Translations under genes and position numbers: made by a program
Source of the DNA: Diphasiastrum complanatum
Taxonomy: Eukaryota > Streptophyta > Lycopodiopsida > Lycopodiales > Lycopodiaceae
Length of the DNA stretch: 64,000 nt
Assembly: GCA_029204225.1 (NCBI GenBank)
Contig: CM055108.1
Coordinates: 15,152,722 to 15,216,721 of the forward strand
Direction of reading: 5' to 3'
The notes under the pieces: generated by a model
What the model was told of the DNA's origin: nothing
Seen by the model: only the letters and a program-made list of their open reading frames with translations
Database searches by the model: none
Shown here: positions 10,465 to 22,148 of the stretch, one piece after another
How positions within the stretch are numbered: the first letter of the stretch is position 1
Layout of the letters: every line of letters starts with the position of its first letter

Positions 10465-13400
10465 TCAGAAACTTTGAGGTAATATGTGGGGCAGAGCACT
10501 TTCTACCCCATCAGCATCAGCTTTTTCAGTCTGCAAAATCACTCCATAATGTTGAAAGCAAAAAAGTGAGCAACTAATGTATCATATCTTACACTTGTCC
10601 CAAAATTTTGACAAGACGCTTATTAGTGGCATAAAGAGATTATTGCTTTTCAATAAGCACAAAATACCACAGTTACAATTAAGTGTCTCAGCTCCCTTTG
10701 GCCTGTATGAACACGAACGACTAACAACTCCTCGCCCCCCCAGCATGCAGACCAACAAGTTTTCATCTTTCACTCCGACTCGAACACCTTGCAATTCAGA
10801 TCCACCAACATTACGTACCTCAGGAGGGGTGAGGGTATACAGATATCCTCTCCCAAATCCTAGCCTCCATATGACACGTAGATTCTCCTTTCAAGATAAC
10901 CCCTCTCCGTGCATGGCTACAGTACCCAATCCAGGCAAACATCCACAACCACTCTCATATGGGGCAGTACCTTAATCAGAAAGGGACATACAGCCTACTT
11001 AGAGTTAAGGGCTACCCTACAATATAGGACAGGCCTAATACCAGCTATACACTTTAAGGACATAACACTAACCATACATGTGGTATCCTGCTCTAAGGTT
11101 GTTCTAAAGAATGGACAACTATCCAAGAAATAAAACGAGGCCTCAAGGGCTGATCAGACACACGCGGGTGCCTTCAGATTGATCCTAGCCTAATGTGTTG
11201 AAGAATGGTTCACAAGCAAAACAAGTACACAGGGAAAGACATCAAATATAGGATTGTGTACTGCAGGAGAGTCGCCTCTTTCAATCCTTGCAAGAAACAA
11301 TAATTTTAAGAGATCATTAAGATTATTCTAAAAAAACTAAGAAATCCACAACTTTATGGATTATAGATCAAGAACTCAAAGCACCAATATAATGTTTGTG
11401 CACAAAAGAGAGACTTTGAAATGTCGTACAATATCGTATACACAAAACAGGCTATTTGATCATCGCTAGTTCAGCTGGGGTGCACAAAGATCATATTTTT
11501 TCTGGTGTTAATGTATATTCTATTTTTATTCGATATTGCTAATGTGCAAGATAAGCTATTTGACAATGGCAAGTTGAGTTTGGGTGCACAAGTCCACAAC
11601 ATTGTCTGCATGATATCGCTTATGTGCACGATAGGCTATTTGAGACTTATGTGCACAATAGGCTTTTTGGCAATGGCCATTGTCATGGGTGCACAAGTTC
11701 GATATCACTTATATCATTTTGGCGTGTGGCAAATGATTTGCCCTTTGAAAGCTCCAATCCAGTGCTAAGACTACTTATTGTGATGTTGCCTTCAACTAAC
11801 TTTGACAAGACACAAAACCCTCAAAAAAATTGGAGCCATTACTACGAACCAAAAGCCCCAGAAGTGCATGCCCTTGGGAGACCGTTGTGATAAAAAAATC
11901 ACTAATAACGAATTACTGAAAGAAAGTTGGAGAATAGCTCAAAGTAAAAGACCACACAACATCTGATCCTTGCTGAATATGGATTGCAGATTACATTGGA
12001 AATGGGTGCTTGAGAGATACAGCACTCATAGTGTTAAGCAAAAATCCAGCAGACAACCCAAGAAAGTGCTTTGATGCCAAATTTTGAATAAGATTCACAA
12101 ATGTGGCATCACATTAGCTCAAAAGACAATAGAAGTTGAGTTGAAAGTAAGGTTAAATTAAGATTATTGAATGAAAATCAATAACACGACACAAAATGGC
12201 AGACACCTACAAGATTACAATAGAGTCAGCTACAATGAACTCTAGAACTGAATCACATAAACTGGTGTCTCATTAGGGGCTACCCTATTTATATTGTCCT
12301 GAGGCATTCTAAAAATACCTTCCGGGAAAATGCAGGTCCAAATCAAAAATGGCCTGCCTACCTGCAACCTACCTCCAGAGCCAGAGGCACTAACTATTGT
12401 ACTTAGGAATGAGGGTAGGCCTTAAGAGCCCAATAGCTAATAAGTGTCCAAAGGACATGTAGACTTGTACATAACTCCACAAAGATATGAAGAAAGAACA
12501 AGAACCGAGAACTCAGAAGCAGATGGAAGAATGGTGGAATCGATCATAGCAAGACCAATGATAACATGCTATAAACATGGCTGTCTATGATGTAAGAAAT
12601 TGTTGAAAAAAATCTAACCTTCTACATGCATGAGTTTGCACTCGCTAAAATCACACATCTCTGCAAAGCTCTTAAGGCTCATGTATCAGCTGAGTACTCT
12701 CACGAGTACTCTTCATCCTTCTGATAGCTCCTCAAAAGACGAAACACTAGCGGAAGCTCGAGTAGAGGGGTCCAGCAAAGAACATGATTCTAAATACAAC
12801 AGCAAATCGGTCCAAATATGTCCTGAACATGGAGAAAATGTTCAAAAGAAAAACGATAGCCCAGAGTGTGTGTTCAATGAAGATTAATCATGAGCTTGTA
12901 GACAGTGTTAAGGACAAGTGTAAGCAATGCCAAGAACAGAAAATAGATACGCAGAACTTCCATAATACTGACATCAAAGCACAAATACAAATCAATAGTC
13001 CTGTACCCGCTACCTCACCGATTCCGTGTTACTTGCAACTTGTCATACCCTTTCCAAGTTTGAGTGTAGACATAGTCTGTTCACTGTGTAAGACAACTAA
13101 AAGCTAATTCAATGACAGCATGTAGAAAACCTCAGAAAATATAGTCATTGATTGCTTTCATTAAAATAATATGCTGGAACAAAGTGGTTAAGATGCAGTA
13201 GAAAAGTCTCACCTTGTCTTTTGAACCTGAATAAAGTCCGTCAGGATCTGGAAAGAGAGAGTAGTAGTAAGCAGGGTCATAAATAGATCCTCCAAGAACT
13301 TCTTCATCTATATCCGCAGGAAGAGCAGAAAGGCTCGAGCTGTGGATAAAAAGATTTCCAATCCTTCCATCAAAGTCAACAGGCTGGTACATAGCAGGGT

Positions 13401-16400
13401 AATCAGTTCTAAGACCTATGCGGTACATCATGAGCCATATAAATGAAGATACGAAATGTAGTCCAAAGCTGATTGATTGCATCCAGAGCACAATCCTTAA
13501 TGGCAGTTCCCAAAACTTTCCGAACTCAGTATATCTGTTGCTCTGCCTGCAATTAGATAGCAAGGTGTTAGACTGCCATAGATTGCCATTTCGTTCCACA
13601 GTTCACAGCAGGAATAGTTTGAGAACTGAGAACTTAGGGAAGCACATATCAAACATATTTTGCAATGCATTGTCTCATTATAACACATCCAGGCTCTGGT
13701 AACAAAATCATAAGTGGAAAATCTCACCACCAAAAAGTGTAAAAGCATGTCTAAAGCTTTGGGATGAAGCACATCCCAACTTGAACAGTGATTTGTGAAA
13801 GCAGACAGCTCAGTATCAATGAGGAGATGCGTCTCTAAATAGACATGAATACAATTTGATTTATTTAAGTATTGCCCTGCCAAGTAAAATGGAGCAAGTT
13901 TTCAGGAGCAGAAATGAGGTTGTTTGACATGGTAGCTATACCTTATTTCATTTGTGAACAGTATGAACCAGGTTATATCAAGCAGCAGGGCAAGCGCTAA
14001 TATCACGGCATATATGCGACCAAGTCTCTCACTGCCACTTTCGATAGCTACAAGAGCAAATAGAGCCAGTACCAGATTTGCCAGTAGAATTCCATTGTAC
14101 AGCACACCAAGAGAGCCAATCAAAGAACATAGCACCTGCTAGTGAGCATAATAAGGTTTTTGTTTACCATAAGCGCATAGGTGAGCTTGCAACCTACGTT
14201 GCTCGTAACAAAGGTAGTCTCAACAAATAAGGATACAAGCATCCTCAACCTGCATGAAGCAAATATTGAACTCTTGTAACCAACATTGCTACGATTTATA
14301 GAAACTTCTAAAGAGGTTAAGCTTCCATATTAACCTACCCCTGAGCGTAACCGTGGTAATATCAAGTAGCACTTAGAGTTTATAGGAATCTTCCTTAAGT
14401 TATTGAATTATCTATCTACATGAATCTAAAGCCGATGGCTCAACTGAATTTAATGTTAGAAGACACTTACTATTGCAAGGAGCTCAAATTCCCATGGCAA
14501 TTAATCATCAGTAATGAGAGGATGAATTTTTCTTTTTGTAACAATGCATAACATAAACCAAGTATCCAAAGTTTACATTATGATACAATGCAGCATACAA
14601 AGATCTTTAGGAAAAAAGATTGAATATTGGGAGTTGAATTAATGATCAAATTTGAATTGGCATCTTCAAATTTTTGAAAAATGTAGCATACGTTTGAGTT
14701 CCACTAAATAGTCAATTCTATGAGACAGACTTTCAGCCATAGAGTTATATGAAAAGGTGGTTTAGTTAGCATTCCATTTGACCTATTACACCCTTGCTCC
14801 TTTGTAAGCGCAAAGATGTAGGTATCTATTGTAAAAATGGCTTGTTCACTGGCCTATGGTGACATTGACTATTCAAAACCACGAGTTTGAAGTGAAGTGC
14901 TTGTGATTACTGGATGGGTACTAGATCTCAAAAAAGACTCTCCTGGACTGACCTTTTAGAAAGCATAGAAGGCTTCAACATATTACAAATTTATGGTGGA
15001 AATGATTGACGACAAAAGAGTGTTGCTGCATTAGGGTTTAGGTGCCACCTAAAATGTGACCATGCAATTATAGTTACCTAGGTCCTGATTTCCCAACTCC
15101 ATGTTCATGATTCCTGATGTAACAATGTGGGTGTTGGAATTTGATGCAAAAGCAAAAAGCAAAAAGCAAAAAAAGCTAAAAGCAAAAAGCAAAAAAACCA
15201 AAAGCTGATTACTATAGTTGCTCTATATTTTGGGTAAAGACCCTTATTAAATTTCTAAGTGAAAAATCATGTTCTATTCTAGAACTCGTGCACCCTCCTA
15301 CATGCAAGACTCATTAACTTGACTTTAGGACTTTGACTTTGATATACTAAAAATAGAAATGGCCCCTAAAATAGCTCGCAGGCATGGCCAAACCAACATT
15401 AGGGGTGCAAATAAACATTAATTTCTGACACTCCCCCTTAATGTTTACTTTGTTATCTATTAGTCGTTGAGCGTGATAACGCTGGCTACAGAAAACTCGA
15501 ATAATCAGAAGAAGTTTGCTGATAAAGATTCTAGGATTGATATCCTACAAAATATCTACAACAACCTTTTGTTGCAGTTATTACAACCGCCTCATTACAG
15601 TTAATGAATGTACAAAGTGGGCGGACTGTCAACGTGAAGTCATTGGGTCGGATTTTAGACCGACAATATCGAAATTTAATAGTATCGAAATATACAATGA
15701 TTTGAAAAAAATAGAATTTTTTGAGTCAATCCAATATCGAAAAATTCTAGAAAATTCGATCCTGAATTTTTCGATCCCCGTAAGGCTAGATGGTCGGAAC
15801 TCATTCAGGAGTTTGTGTTCAACATTAGGTATCGTAAAGGTACGTCGAGCAACATTGTCGATGCCTTGAGTCGGATTGGAGAGATTAATCAATTATGCTT
15901 TGCTGAGATCCAATCTGATTTGTATCTTGTTGTAAAGAAAATCAACCCGGTCGCTTATCAGCTAGATCTTCCGATTGGGGTTGGGGTTCATCCTGTTTTC
16001 CATGTAAGTCGTTTAAAAGAACGACTTAGTAGGAAGGATTCCCTAATTCCGGAAGGTGAACTGGTTGAGTTAGAGGATCTGTCTATCTTTGTTCCTAACG
16101 TGCCTGAAAAAGTGGTTGACGTTCATCGTCACCAATTGAGAAACCGTTTGGTTTCTGAATTTCTTGTACGTTGGAAAGGCAACACTTGGGAGAGAGAAGA
16201 CTATTTAAGACTAAACTTCCTTGGTTTGCTCCCATTAGGAGGAGACTCTTAAAGGGGGAGAGACTGTTACGTACCCATAAGGGCACGCAACAGGAAACTT
16301 GAGGTGACAGTCTCATTTATGGGACAGAACGCTGATCTGGAGCTATAGGTCTTTTGGGTGTCACGTGTCAATGTCTTATTAGCGCGCGGTGACTCTTTGT

Positions 16401-19367
16401 TATGGACCCGCGTCAGTGTGCACAACTGTCGCATGTCGATGGTCATGCGTGACTCCTATGGTCGGAGATGACCCCACCTGGACTATGTATATAGAGGTGG
16501 ATCTCCATGAGCTTGTCATTCATTCTCTCCTGGAGAACAAAGAGCTCTTCCACTGGTGGTCAGGTCAGGACGATACCTAGGCCTCATGATGTGAGTAGGG
16601 TCGAGGGTAAGGTATGGTGGTATGGGACACCATGGCTTATAGGAGATCCGATTGCTTGATGGTGGTCTTTAGCTCCAATGCATGGGGGTGAGGTGGCAAT
16701 ACCTCTACGGTTGGGTGGTAATGTAGCATTCGTCACCTACTTGTTCTTTAGCAATGACCGGATCGACGATAGGGATTCTAACAGTTGCTCATAAACTGGC
16801 TGACCAATTCAACTACATAGGCAATGTTTGGCCTGACATCAGTATAATATATCAGGCTGCCACAAGCTATCCTTGGGAAGCTTGCAACTGGTATAAACGG
16901 GAGTGGAGATGCATTTGTCTTAAACTTGTTAGAAATATAAGCTTTCACGTTTGCAATAAATTTCCCATTGTTACATGTGGTGCCAAGGTCATCTAAATAG
17001 AGAACAATAATAGCAATATTCACTTTCTTATTTCCTTCTTGATATTGTTCATTTTTTGGTGTTTGGACATTTACTTGAAACCATCGGTTAGGCGTCATAA
17101 TTCTTGGATTTCTATTTTCTCTATTTTGGAGAGAAAACTGGAAATCTTGTGTTTTGCTCTAGTTTTCTCTATAAAGGTTAGCTACCATGTTGTTGGAGGC
17201 TTTAGGATATGTGAAACGGGCACAAAGACTTCACTACTTATTAGTTTCTGAGAGGGATTGTCACTATCTTTGGAGATAATGGTATCGCTGATCTTTCTGC
17301 GTTAGGGTGCTCCCATCCATTCCACCACTTTATTGATCTGATGCTCTTGAGCTCTTTGTATGAGAATCATACAACGATTTCTTTGTACAAAGGCTGCGCA
17401 AAAACATATTGTTGATTGTACAATGACCTTGGAAGATCTTATATGATCATCTTTCGTTAATGTGATGCTCAATGCTTGATCTTGTTCATAACTTCGAGAT
17501 TGTTACATAGAAACATGGGCAAGTCTTTCTGGTGTAGTCTAGACAACATTGCAAGGCATAGTCGACTTAGTTTGTCCTTTACATCAAAAAGCCCATGGGC
17601 TTCTTAGATAAAAGGAACTTACATCCATGGAGCCCACATTGGCATTTGAAAAAAAACAGGTCAAATAGGAAAATAATGATTCTTGTGATTCTATATGGTG
17701 TCAGTCCTACCCAAGCATATCATGGACCTTGCCCTCAAGACATAATTATCAAAATATGCCATAATATATCAAATATGAGGTTGCAATGCTTGTGCAGGGT
17801 AGTGGGGCCAAAAACACATATTTCAAATAAGTTTCACATAGCTAGCATATGTATGATAGTCATATTTATGGTAGTATGCTAGTTTCTAGGGTTAAAATAA
17901 CACTTGCTCCTTGTCATGATTTTGAATGGTAGTCTTTTAAGTTTATGCAAGATTTATACATCAATGTTTTATCTAGGATAATGGCCACATAACGACATGC
18001 AATTTTTAAGTTTATGCAATATTAATACACAATTCAACTAAGTTTGCAATGCATTATACCAATGGGAACAGTGAACTTTGTGATAAAAAATTCTCACTAA
18101 TTTATGTATATTCAGAGAGTTGAAAATTTTGATAGCATGCATGATGACACGGCATATTCATCCATTTGACAAATCAAAATTGTCAAAAATGTTTTGAATT
18201 ATTTTCTAGTACCTATGCGTCAAATACAAGATAATCAAAACCATAATGTTATATGCCCTAATTTGCTCTTCCCATTTTCACTTCGGAAAGGGTATGGACT
18301 TTCCAGCCAATGGAAAGCTCTTCAATACTCAGTGAAAATAAAACTCTTGCAGTCTTTACACCTCCTGCTCCGACAAACTATTTTCGGTTTAGGACATCTG
18401 CCCGAGTGTGGAAGGGTCCTCAAACCCCAGGAAATTTCTCTGAGTCACATGAACAATAACCTGTATACTAGAATGCTGGATGAGGGGACAGGCATGGAGC
18501 ATGTTGCTAAGACTATTTGGAGATTATACCTTTCATTGAAAAGTCACCGAAAAGTCTAGCTTTGAAAGAGGCATCTTCTGGACATGGTGGCCCCTTAATC
18601 AACCTTCAGAAATGTGGTGCAGAGTGTGCAGCCGGAATTGGATCTTTAGGGGCACTCTGCAAGAGATTAAACAGATGGAATAATTTCAAATAGCAATGAT
18701 GCTAAAGCTGAAAAAACGATCTTTGTTATCAGCCACAATCTTGTACCATTGCGGCAAGGATCTGCAATTTTTCATAGTAAAGTGGAATGACTGAGAAAGT
18801 GGCCCCATTAACCCCATTGAACCTAAATACTTAATTGCCAAAATTACCAGTTTGCAGCAAGAAAATCATTTTTTAAGAGAATTTTGAAGGATCTTACTAC
18901 CGCAATGTAGCACAAAAATCTGTGCTGGAAAAGTTGTGGTAGTATAAAGGCTAAAATCCAAATCTACTGGAAGCCTGAAAATCAAAGTGAACCTCCTATA
19001 TCTAAATACAACGTTACAAAAAACGACACTGCGCAAATTTAAATGAAAATTATAACGGATATCATGGATCCAGTACATCAGCCACTAAACGCGTAAAGCT
19101 GCCCGAATTCTTTGGATCAAACTGATGCAACCGATTTTTGTAAGGACCAAAACCAAAAGATATACCAAAAAGAGAATAGATCTGTTGTGGTCATTAAAAG
19201 ACGCTTCGAATGCTTAACTCATGGAGACGTTCAAGCAAAAGAGGTGAGGGAAGGGAAGGGATAGTGGGGCTGACCTGCAGATAAAGCAGAAAAATGGCTA
19301 CGGATTGCAAGTGATCGTAGCGGAGAAACCATCCCCTAGTACTTGCCCATAGCGCTGCAAAACGCAT
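10465..19367 (-). CDS. AGTRAP-like four-helix membrane protein, 228 residues, four exons
   Basis: Minus-strand gene assembled from exons 19367-19275, 14135-13942, 13546-13213 and 10530-10465. All junctions are GT-AG (donors gtcagc, gtatag, gtgaga; acceptors tagcag, ttgcag, ttgcag) and the phases fit (0, 2, 0), ending in TGA. The start MRFAALWASTRGWFLRYDHL is the only ATG after an in-frame upstream stop. Four hydrophobic helices are visible at about residues 22-42, 43-65, 70-95 and 115-140, followed by a polar tail with SLSALPADIDEEVLGG and DPAYYYSLFPDPDG. The order A-N-(x)-L-A-L ... L-L-D-I-T-W-F-I, then a helix ending MMYRIG, resembles animal angiotensin-II type-1 receptor-associated protein (AGTRAP, PF06396), a small endomembrane protein. 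Plant function is unknown and I claim none. Introns are 5139, 395 and 2682 nt; the first holds retrotransposon debris. A small extra exon in the last intron cannot be excluded. Confidence 0.72.
11440..11720. repeat. Degenerate tandem repeat in the last intron of the AGTRAP-like gene
   Basis: Four imperfect copies of a unit containing ATAGGCTATTTGA, CAATGGCAAGTTGAG and GGGTGCACAAGT, each followed by a GATATCGCT-like piece. They begin near 11445, 11545, 11630 and 11650; the last copies are shortened. Confidence 0.6.
15145..15205. repeat. Short A-rich tandem repeat (GCAAAAA)n
   Basis: About eight copies of a 7-10-bp unit AGCAAAAA/AGCTAAA in intron 1 of the AGTRAP-like gene. Confidence 0.8.
15560..16252 (+). 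pseudogene. Ty3/gypsy pol remnant: RNase H end fused to integrase C-terminus
   Basis: An open frame at 15815-16252 reads FNIRYRKGTSSNIVDALSRI, the end of gypsy RNase H (G-x-x-N-x-x-A-D-A-L-S-R), and then passes directly to NPVAYQLDLPIGVGVHPVFH and VSRLKERLSR, the integrase C-terminal domain. It ends with LVRWKGNTWEREDYL, which resembles the chromodomain-like W-K-G-x-x-x-x-x-x-T-W-E end. About 1.2 kb of RNase H-integrase core is missing, joined in frame. Decayed pieces continue left to about 15560. It sits in intron 1 of the minus-strand gene and is followed by a polypurine tract and LTR. Confidence 0.75.
16251..16264 (+). other. Polypurine tract of the gypsy element
   Basis: AAAGGGGGAGAGAC abuts the LTR start TGTTACGTACCC at 16265, the normal site of plus-strand priming. 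Confidence 0.7.
16265..16783 (+). mobile_element. Ty3/gypsy 3' LTR
   Basis: A 519-bp LTR bounded by perfect short inverted termini TGTTA...TAACA, directly after the polypurine tract at 16251-16264. The sequence beyond 16783 is a copia coding fragment on the opposite strand, so the gypsy element inserted next to or into it. No matching 5' LTR was recognised at the left end. Confidence 0.7.
16784..17098 (-). pseudogene. Ty1/copia reverse transcriptase fragment
   Basis: Minus-strand frame with the copia RT signature LYLDDLGTT (Y-x-D-D box) and, further on, PNIAYVVELVSQFMSN, the conserved segment before RNase H. The stretch between the two is shortened. It is interrupted on its downstream side by the gypsy LTR ending at 16783. 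It is a relic inside intron 1 of the AGTRAP-like gene. Confidence 0.7.
17099..19274. other. Rest of intron 1, nothing recognised
   Basis: Remainder of the 5.1-kb first intron of the AGTRAP-like gene up to its donor at 19274. Short frames only (for example 18194-18559 on the plus strand), with no recognisable domain. Confidence 0.5.
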
Positions 19368-19689
19368 GGTGTTGAATCCAATTGTGTTCGTTGCTCCTGC
19401 CCTATTCTGGCTATGGATGTCGGACGACGATCAAAGCTTGTTTCTGAACAGAAGAAGATGATCTACAGAATTCGGCCACATCATAAAACCAGAAAATGTG
19501 AAGGATCGGGCTAAGCATTCACATTTTTTTCTATGTGATCGCAAAAGCAAGACTAGAAAGAGGGTCCTGAAAAGACAAATTCCCCTATTTAACATTAAAG
19601 TATCATGTACCCAAAGGTGCTTGCAAAAAATTCTCCTCCTCCTCCCCCCACCACCTAAGTTGGCAAGCCCAAGGCACCACAATGTCCAT

Positions 19690-19990
19690 AAGCTGAGATT
19701 CCATCTCACGTCACCCAATCTCCACAGTGTCCATAAGCGACACCTTTTCTTTTCATTTGGATACTCGTGATTAGAACGCACCCTTTCGTCATTGTTAGCT
19801 CTGAGTATGGATATGTCAACTTTTGTGGCTTTTTGATGATTCTTTTGACCAAGTCACCATAGTGTCCATAAGTGATTTCTTCCTTTTTGATACTGATGAT
19901 TAGAACAACCCTTCTGTCATTTTTACCTCTTAGTTTGCAAATGTCAACTGTTCTAGCTTTTTGATTGCCTTGAGGATTCTTTTGACGTGA
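19690..19990. repeat. Tandem duplication (about 145-bp unit) upstream of the AGTRAP-like gene
   Basis: Two diverged copies, about 19690-19840 and 19841-19985. Each begins with a GTCACC...AGTGTCCATAAG block and ends with CTTTTTGAT...GATTCTTTTGAC. A third partial copy of the start (AATGTCCATAAGC) lies near 19680. It lies 0.3-0.6 kb upstream of the start codon at 19367, in the promoter region of that minus-strand gene. Confidence 0.65.
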
Positions 19991-20533
19991 GGTGTATCCT
20001 AAGTGAATTGCTTTTAGCTGAGTTTGAATTGAAAAATGTGTTGTTTTATAGGTTGTCTTTGAAATTGCACAAAAGTTCTTTATTTTTTCATTTGAGATCG
20101 TGCATGACAAAGGTGTGCACAATCTTTTAGATCAACTTGTTTATACTGGAGGGAATGATCTTTTTAGTGACCTTTGCACCTAGTAAAACAGCCATAAAAT
20201 TATTGTGAGATCATTAGGTCGAGAAAAAATTGAACATTGTTGAATTGGGTGGAAAGGTCACTAAAAAGCTCTTTCCCAAGCTTAAAGGATGGCAAGGAAG
20301 AACCTTTTTTATGGCTGAAATTTGTTTACAAGTTTCACTTATGCATCTCCTTCCCTACCAAGTGGTTACAAGCAGGAATTACAATCAAGATCACTCAAAT
20401 CATTAAATCTAACACTTAAACCACCAAAAATTGCAAATTTAACCCTACTATGCAAAAACCAAGAAGCCTAAATGCAAGCTAACATTCATCCAAGCATCAC
20501 AAACATGCTAACAAACTGAAAATAATGGCAATT

Positions 20534-20553
20534 GCTCTCCGGCAATGACGCCA
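20534..20553 (-). other. tRNA-Asp-type primer-binding site of a gypsy element
   Basis: The minus strand reads TGGCGTCATTGCCGGAGAGC, close to the tRNA-Asp complement used by plant gypsy elements. It lies four bases beyond an LTR ending CCCCTACA. Confidence 0.65.
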
Positions 20554-20557
20554 AAAT

Positions 20558-21165
20558 TGTAGGGGCTATTCCTCACCCATCTTCAACACCTATTTCCAGG
20601 AAAATGCAAAGCAGACAAGAGATGAAGAGAATTTTTCTTTCATGTTGCACGGTAGTTTGATCCCATAAGAGCAAAGCTTAAATCCAAAATATTATGCATG
20701 CTATGATGACAATCTAACCCTAACATCCATTAACCCTAATTATCCAGTATCATACTTTTCTTTCTCTCTTTTTTCTCTTACAAAGATAAGAATAACATTC
20801 AAATCCAAGAACTAGCAAATCCAAATATAACAATAAGCATGAGATAGATGGAGGAAGAGAAGAAACAAGGACATCCAATTGTCAAATGGTAGAGGCTCCA
20901 CCTTCTTTGATTGAACATAAAAAAATGAAGTACATGGCTCCACTATTTATAGTGGAGAATAGGCACTTTGCCTCAATGGCTATTGGCCAATTTCTGCCTC
21001 CCTTATTATTTGAATCTGAAAAATGGTGGGAACACCTCTTTATATTGCTAACTTGAATTTTAGGTCTCTATAACATTTCGTTCTTGCAAATGGCCTAAAA
21101 GTCACATTTATTGCTACTTATCAATGAAATAACAATGTGATCACTGGGTTGGACTTACACACACA
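20558..21165 (-). mobile_element. Ty3/gypsy LTR, minus orientation
   Basis: LTR whose 3' end (CCCCTACA) adjoins the primer site at 20534-20553. A plant TATA box, CTATAAATA on the minus strand, lies near 20945. The far end is placed near 21165 at a TGTGTGTAAG motif and is uncertain. Nothing gag-like is readable downstream of the primer site (20150-20533). Confidence 0.5.
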
Positions 21166-21189
21166 GGGTGCTAATTCTCTCACACTACC

Positions 21190-21536
21190 AAGTGGATTGA
21201 AATAAGAGTAGTGTGGGTAGCAGATGCAAGATCAACCGTAAAGTTCTTGTATGAAAATATCATAGTCGAATTTGGATGTCGTAAAATAAGATTGATGGCA
21301 ATTCATGCGTTAACAACAGATAAGTCCCAACAGAAAGCTTGGCATGATAAGAGATTGCATAAGAAGGATCTAAGTTAAAACAAAGATGATCAAAGAGAAG
21401 TTGAAGTTCACGAGAGAATGATCATTTAGTGTCAAAGAAACTTTGTCCTACGGAGCAATAATTCTGAAACACCTGGAGGGAACATGATTTGATATTTTAA
21501 TCAATGGCAGGCAATTACAAAAGTTTTGACAACCAA
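21190..21536 (+). pseudogene. Ty3/gypsy integrase remnant
   Basis: The plus strand reads RSTVKFLYENIIVEFGC (integrase core), then after a deletion KAWHDKRLHKKDLS, and then in shifted frames LKHLEGT and FDILINGRQLQKF, the end of the integrase C-terminal domain. Several stops interrupt it. It ends abruptly at 21536, where the copia LTR starts, which suggests that the copia element inserted into this older gypsy copy. Confidence 0.6.
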
Positions 21537-22110
21537 TGATGGGACTGAGATGATGAATGTATGTGATTCAGACAAGAATTGTTTCGCTCTGATACCGCTG
21601 TTAGAAGAGTTTTCATCCGAATGAAAGCAGCCTCGACACTGCCTGCTATATCAGACCTACAATCCTCTAGAGTGTAGACAGACACTATTGACCTACCTTT
21701 TAAATTATTTCAGCATTCAACAAGATTGAACCAAGGTGCGAAATAAATAAGAACAACTGAATTGGATACACAAAACAACAAGTAGACAATAAAACATACG
21801 AGATCAAACAACTGAGAACGACTTGTGCTTAACAGCTACAACATCATCTGTGATCCTCTTTCTTCAATGCACTGCATGACAGACCCACACAGCGCGTCGA
21901 CATGAGAAAAAACTCTATCTCTCATGAACTATGTATCGCTTACTAGCGAACTTTCTTGATCTCTTTGGATCTCTTAGATACTTACTTGTTTATTCTTCTT
22001 ATGACTGTATTGCATATATTCAGACTCAACATCTAGATTGATAGATTAAGCAATCTAAAACTAATTACAAATTACAAGAACGGCTGATTAGGCTCATCTT
22101 AATGTTCCTT
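21537..22110 (-). mobile_element. 3' LTR of the copia element
   Basis: Its 3' end (CCCATCA on the minus strand) matches the 5' LTR end at 34122 over about 73 bp with one mismatch. The upstream border is not resolved and is set approximately before the end of the coding remnants near 22149. Confidence 0.5.
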
Positions 22111-22148
22111 TGGATGACGTCAATAGAATAAAATCAGGAGATAGTACT

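Noticed and set aside
10577-10975. Plus-strand 132-residue Pro/Ser-rich ORF
   Set aside because: It lies in the last intron of the minus-strand gene, and no homologous motif or splice-consistent neighbour is visible.
12630-13107. Two overlapping plus-strand ORFs (85 and 107 residues)
   Set aside because: They overlap each other in different frames inside the last intron of the minus-strand AGTRAP-like gene and show no motif.
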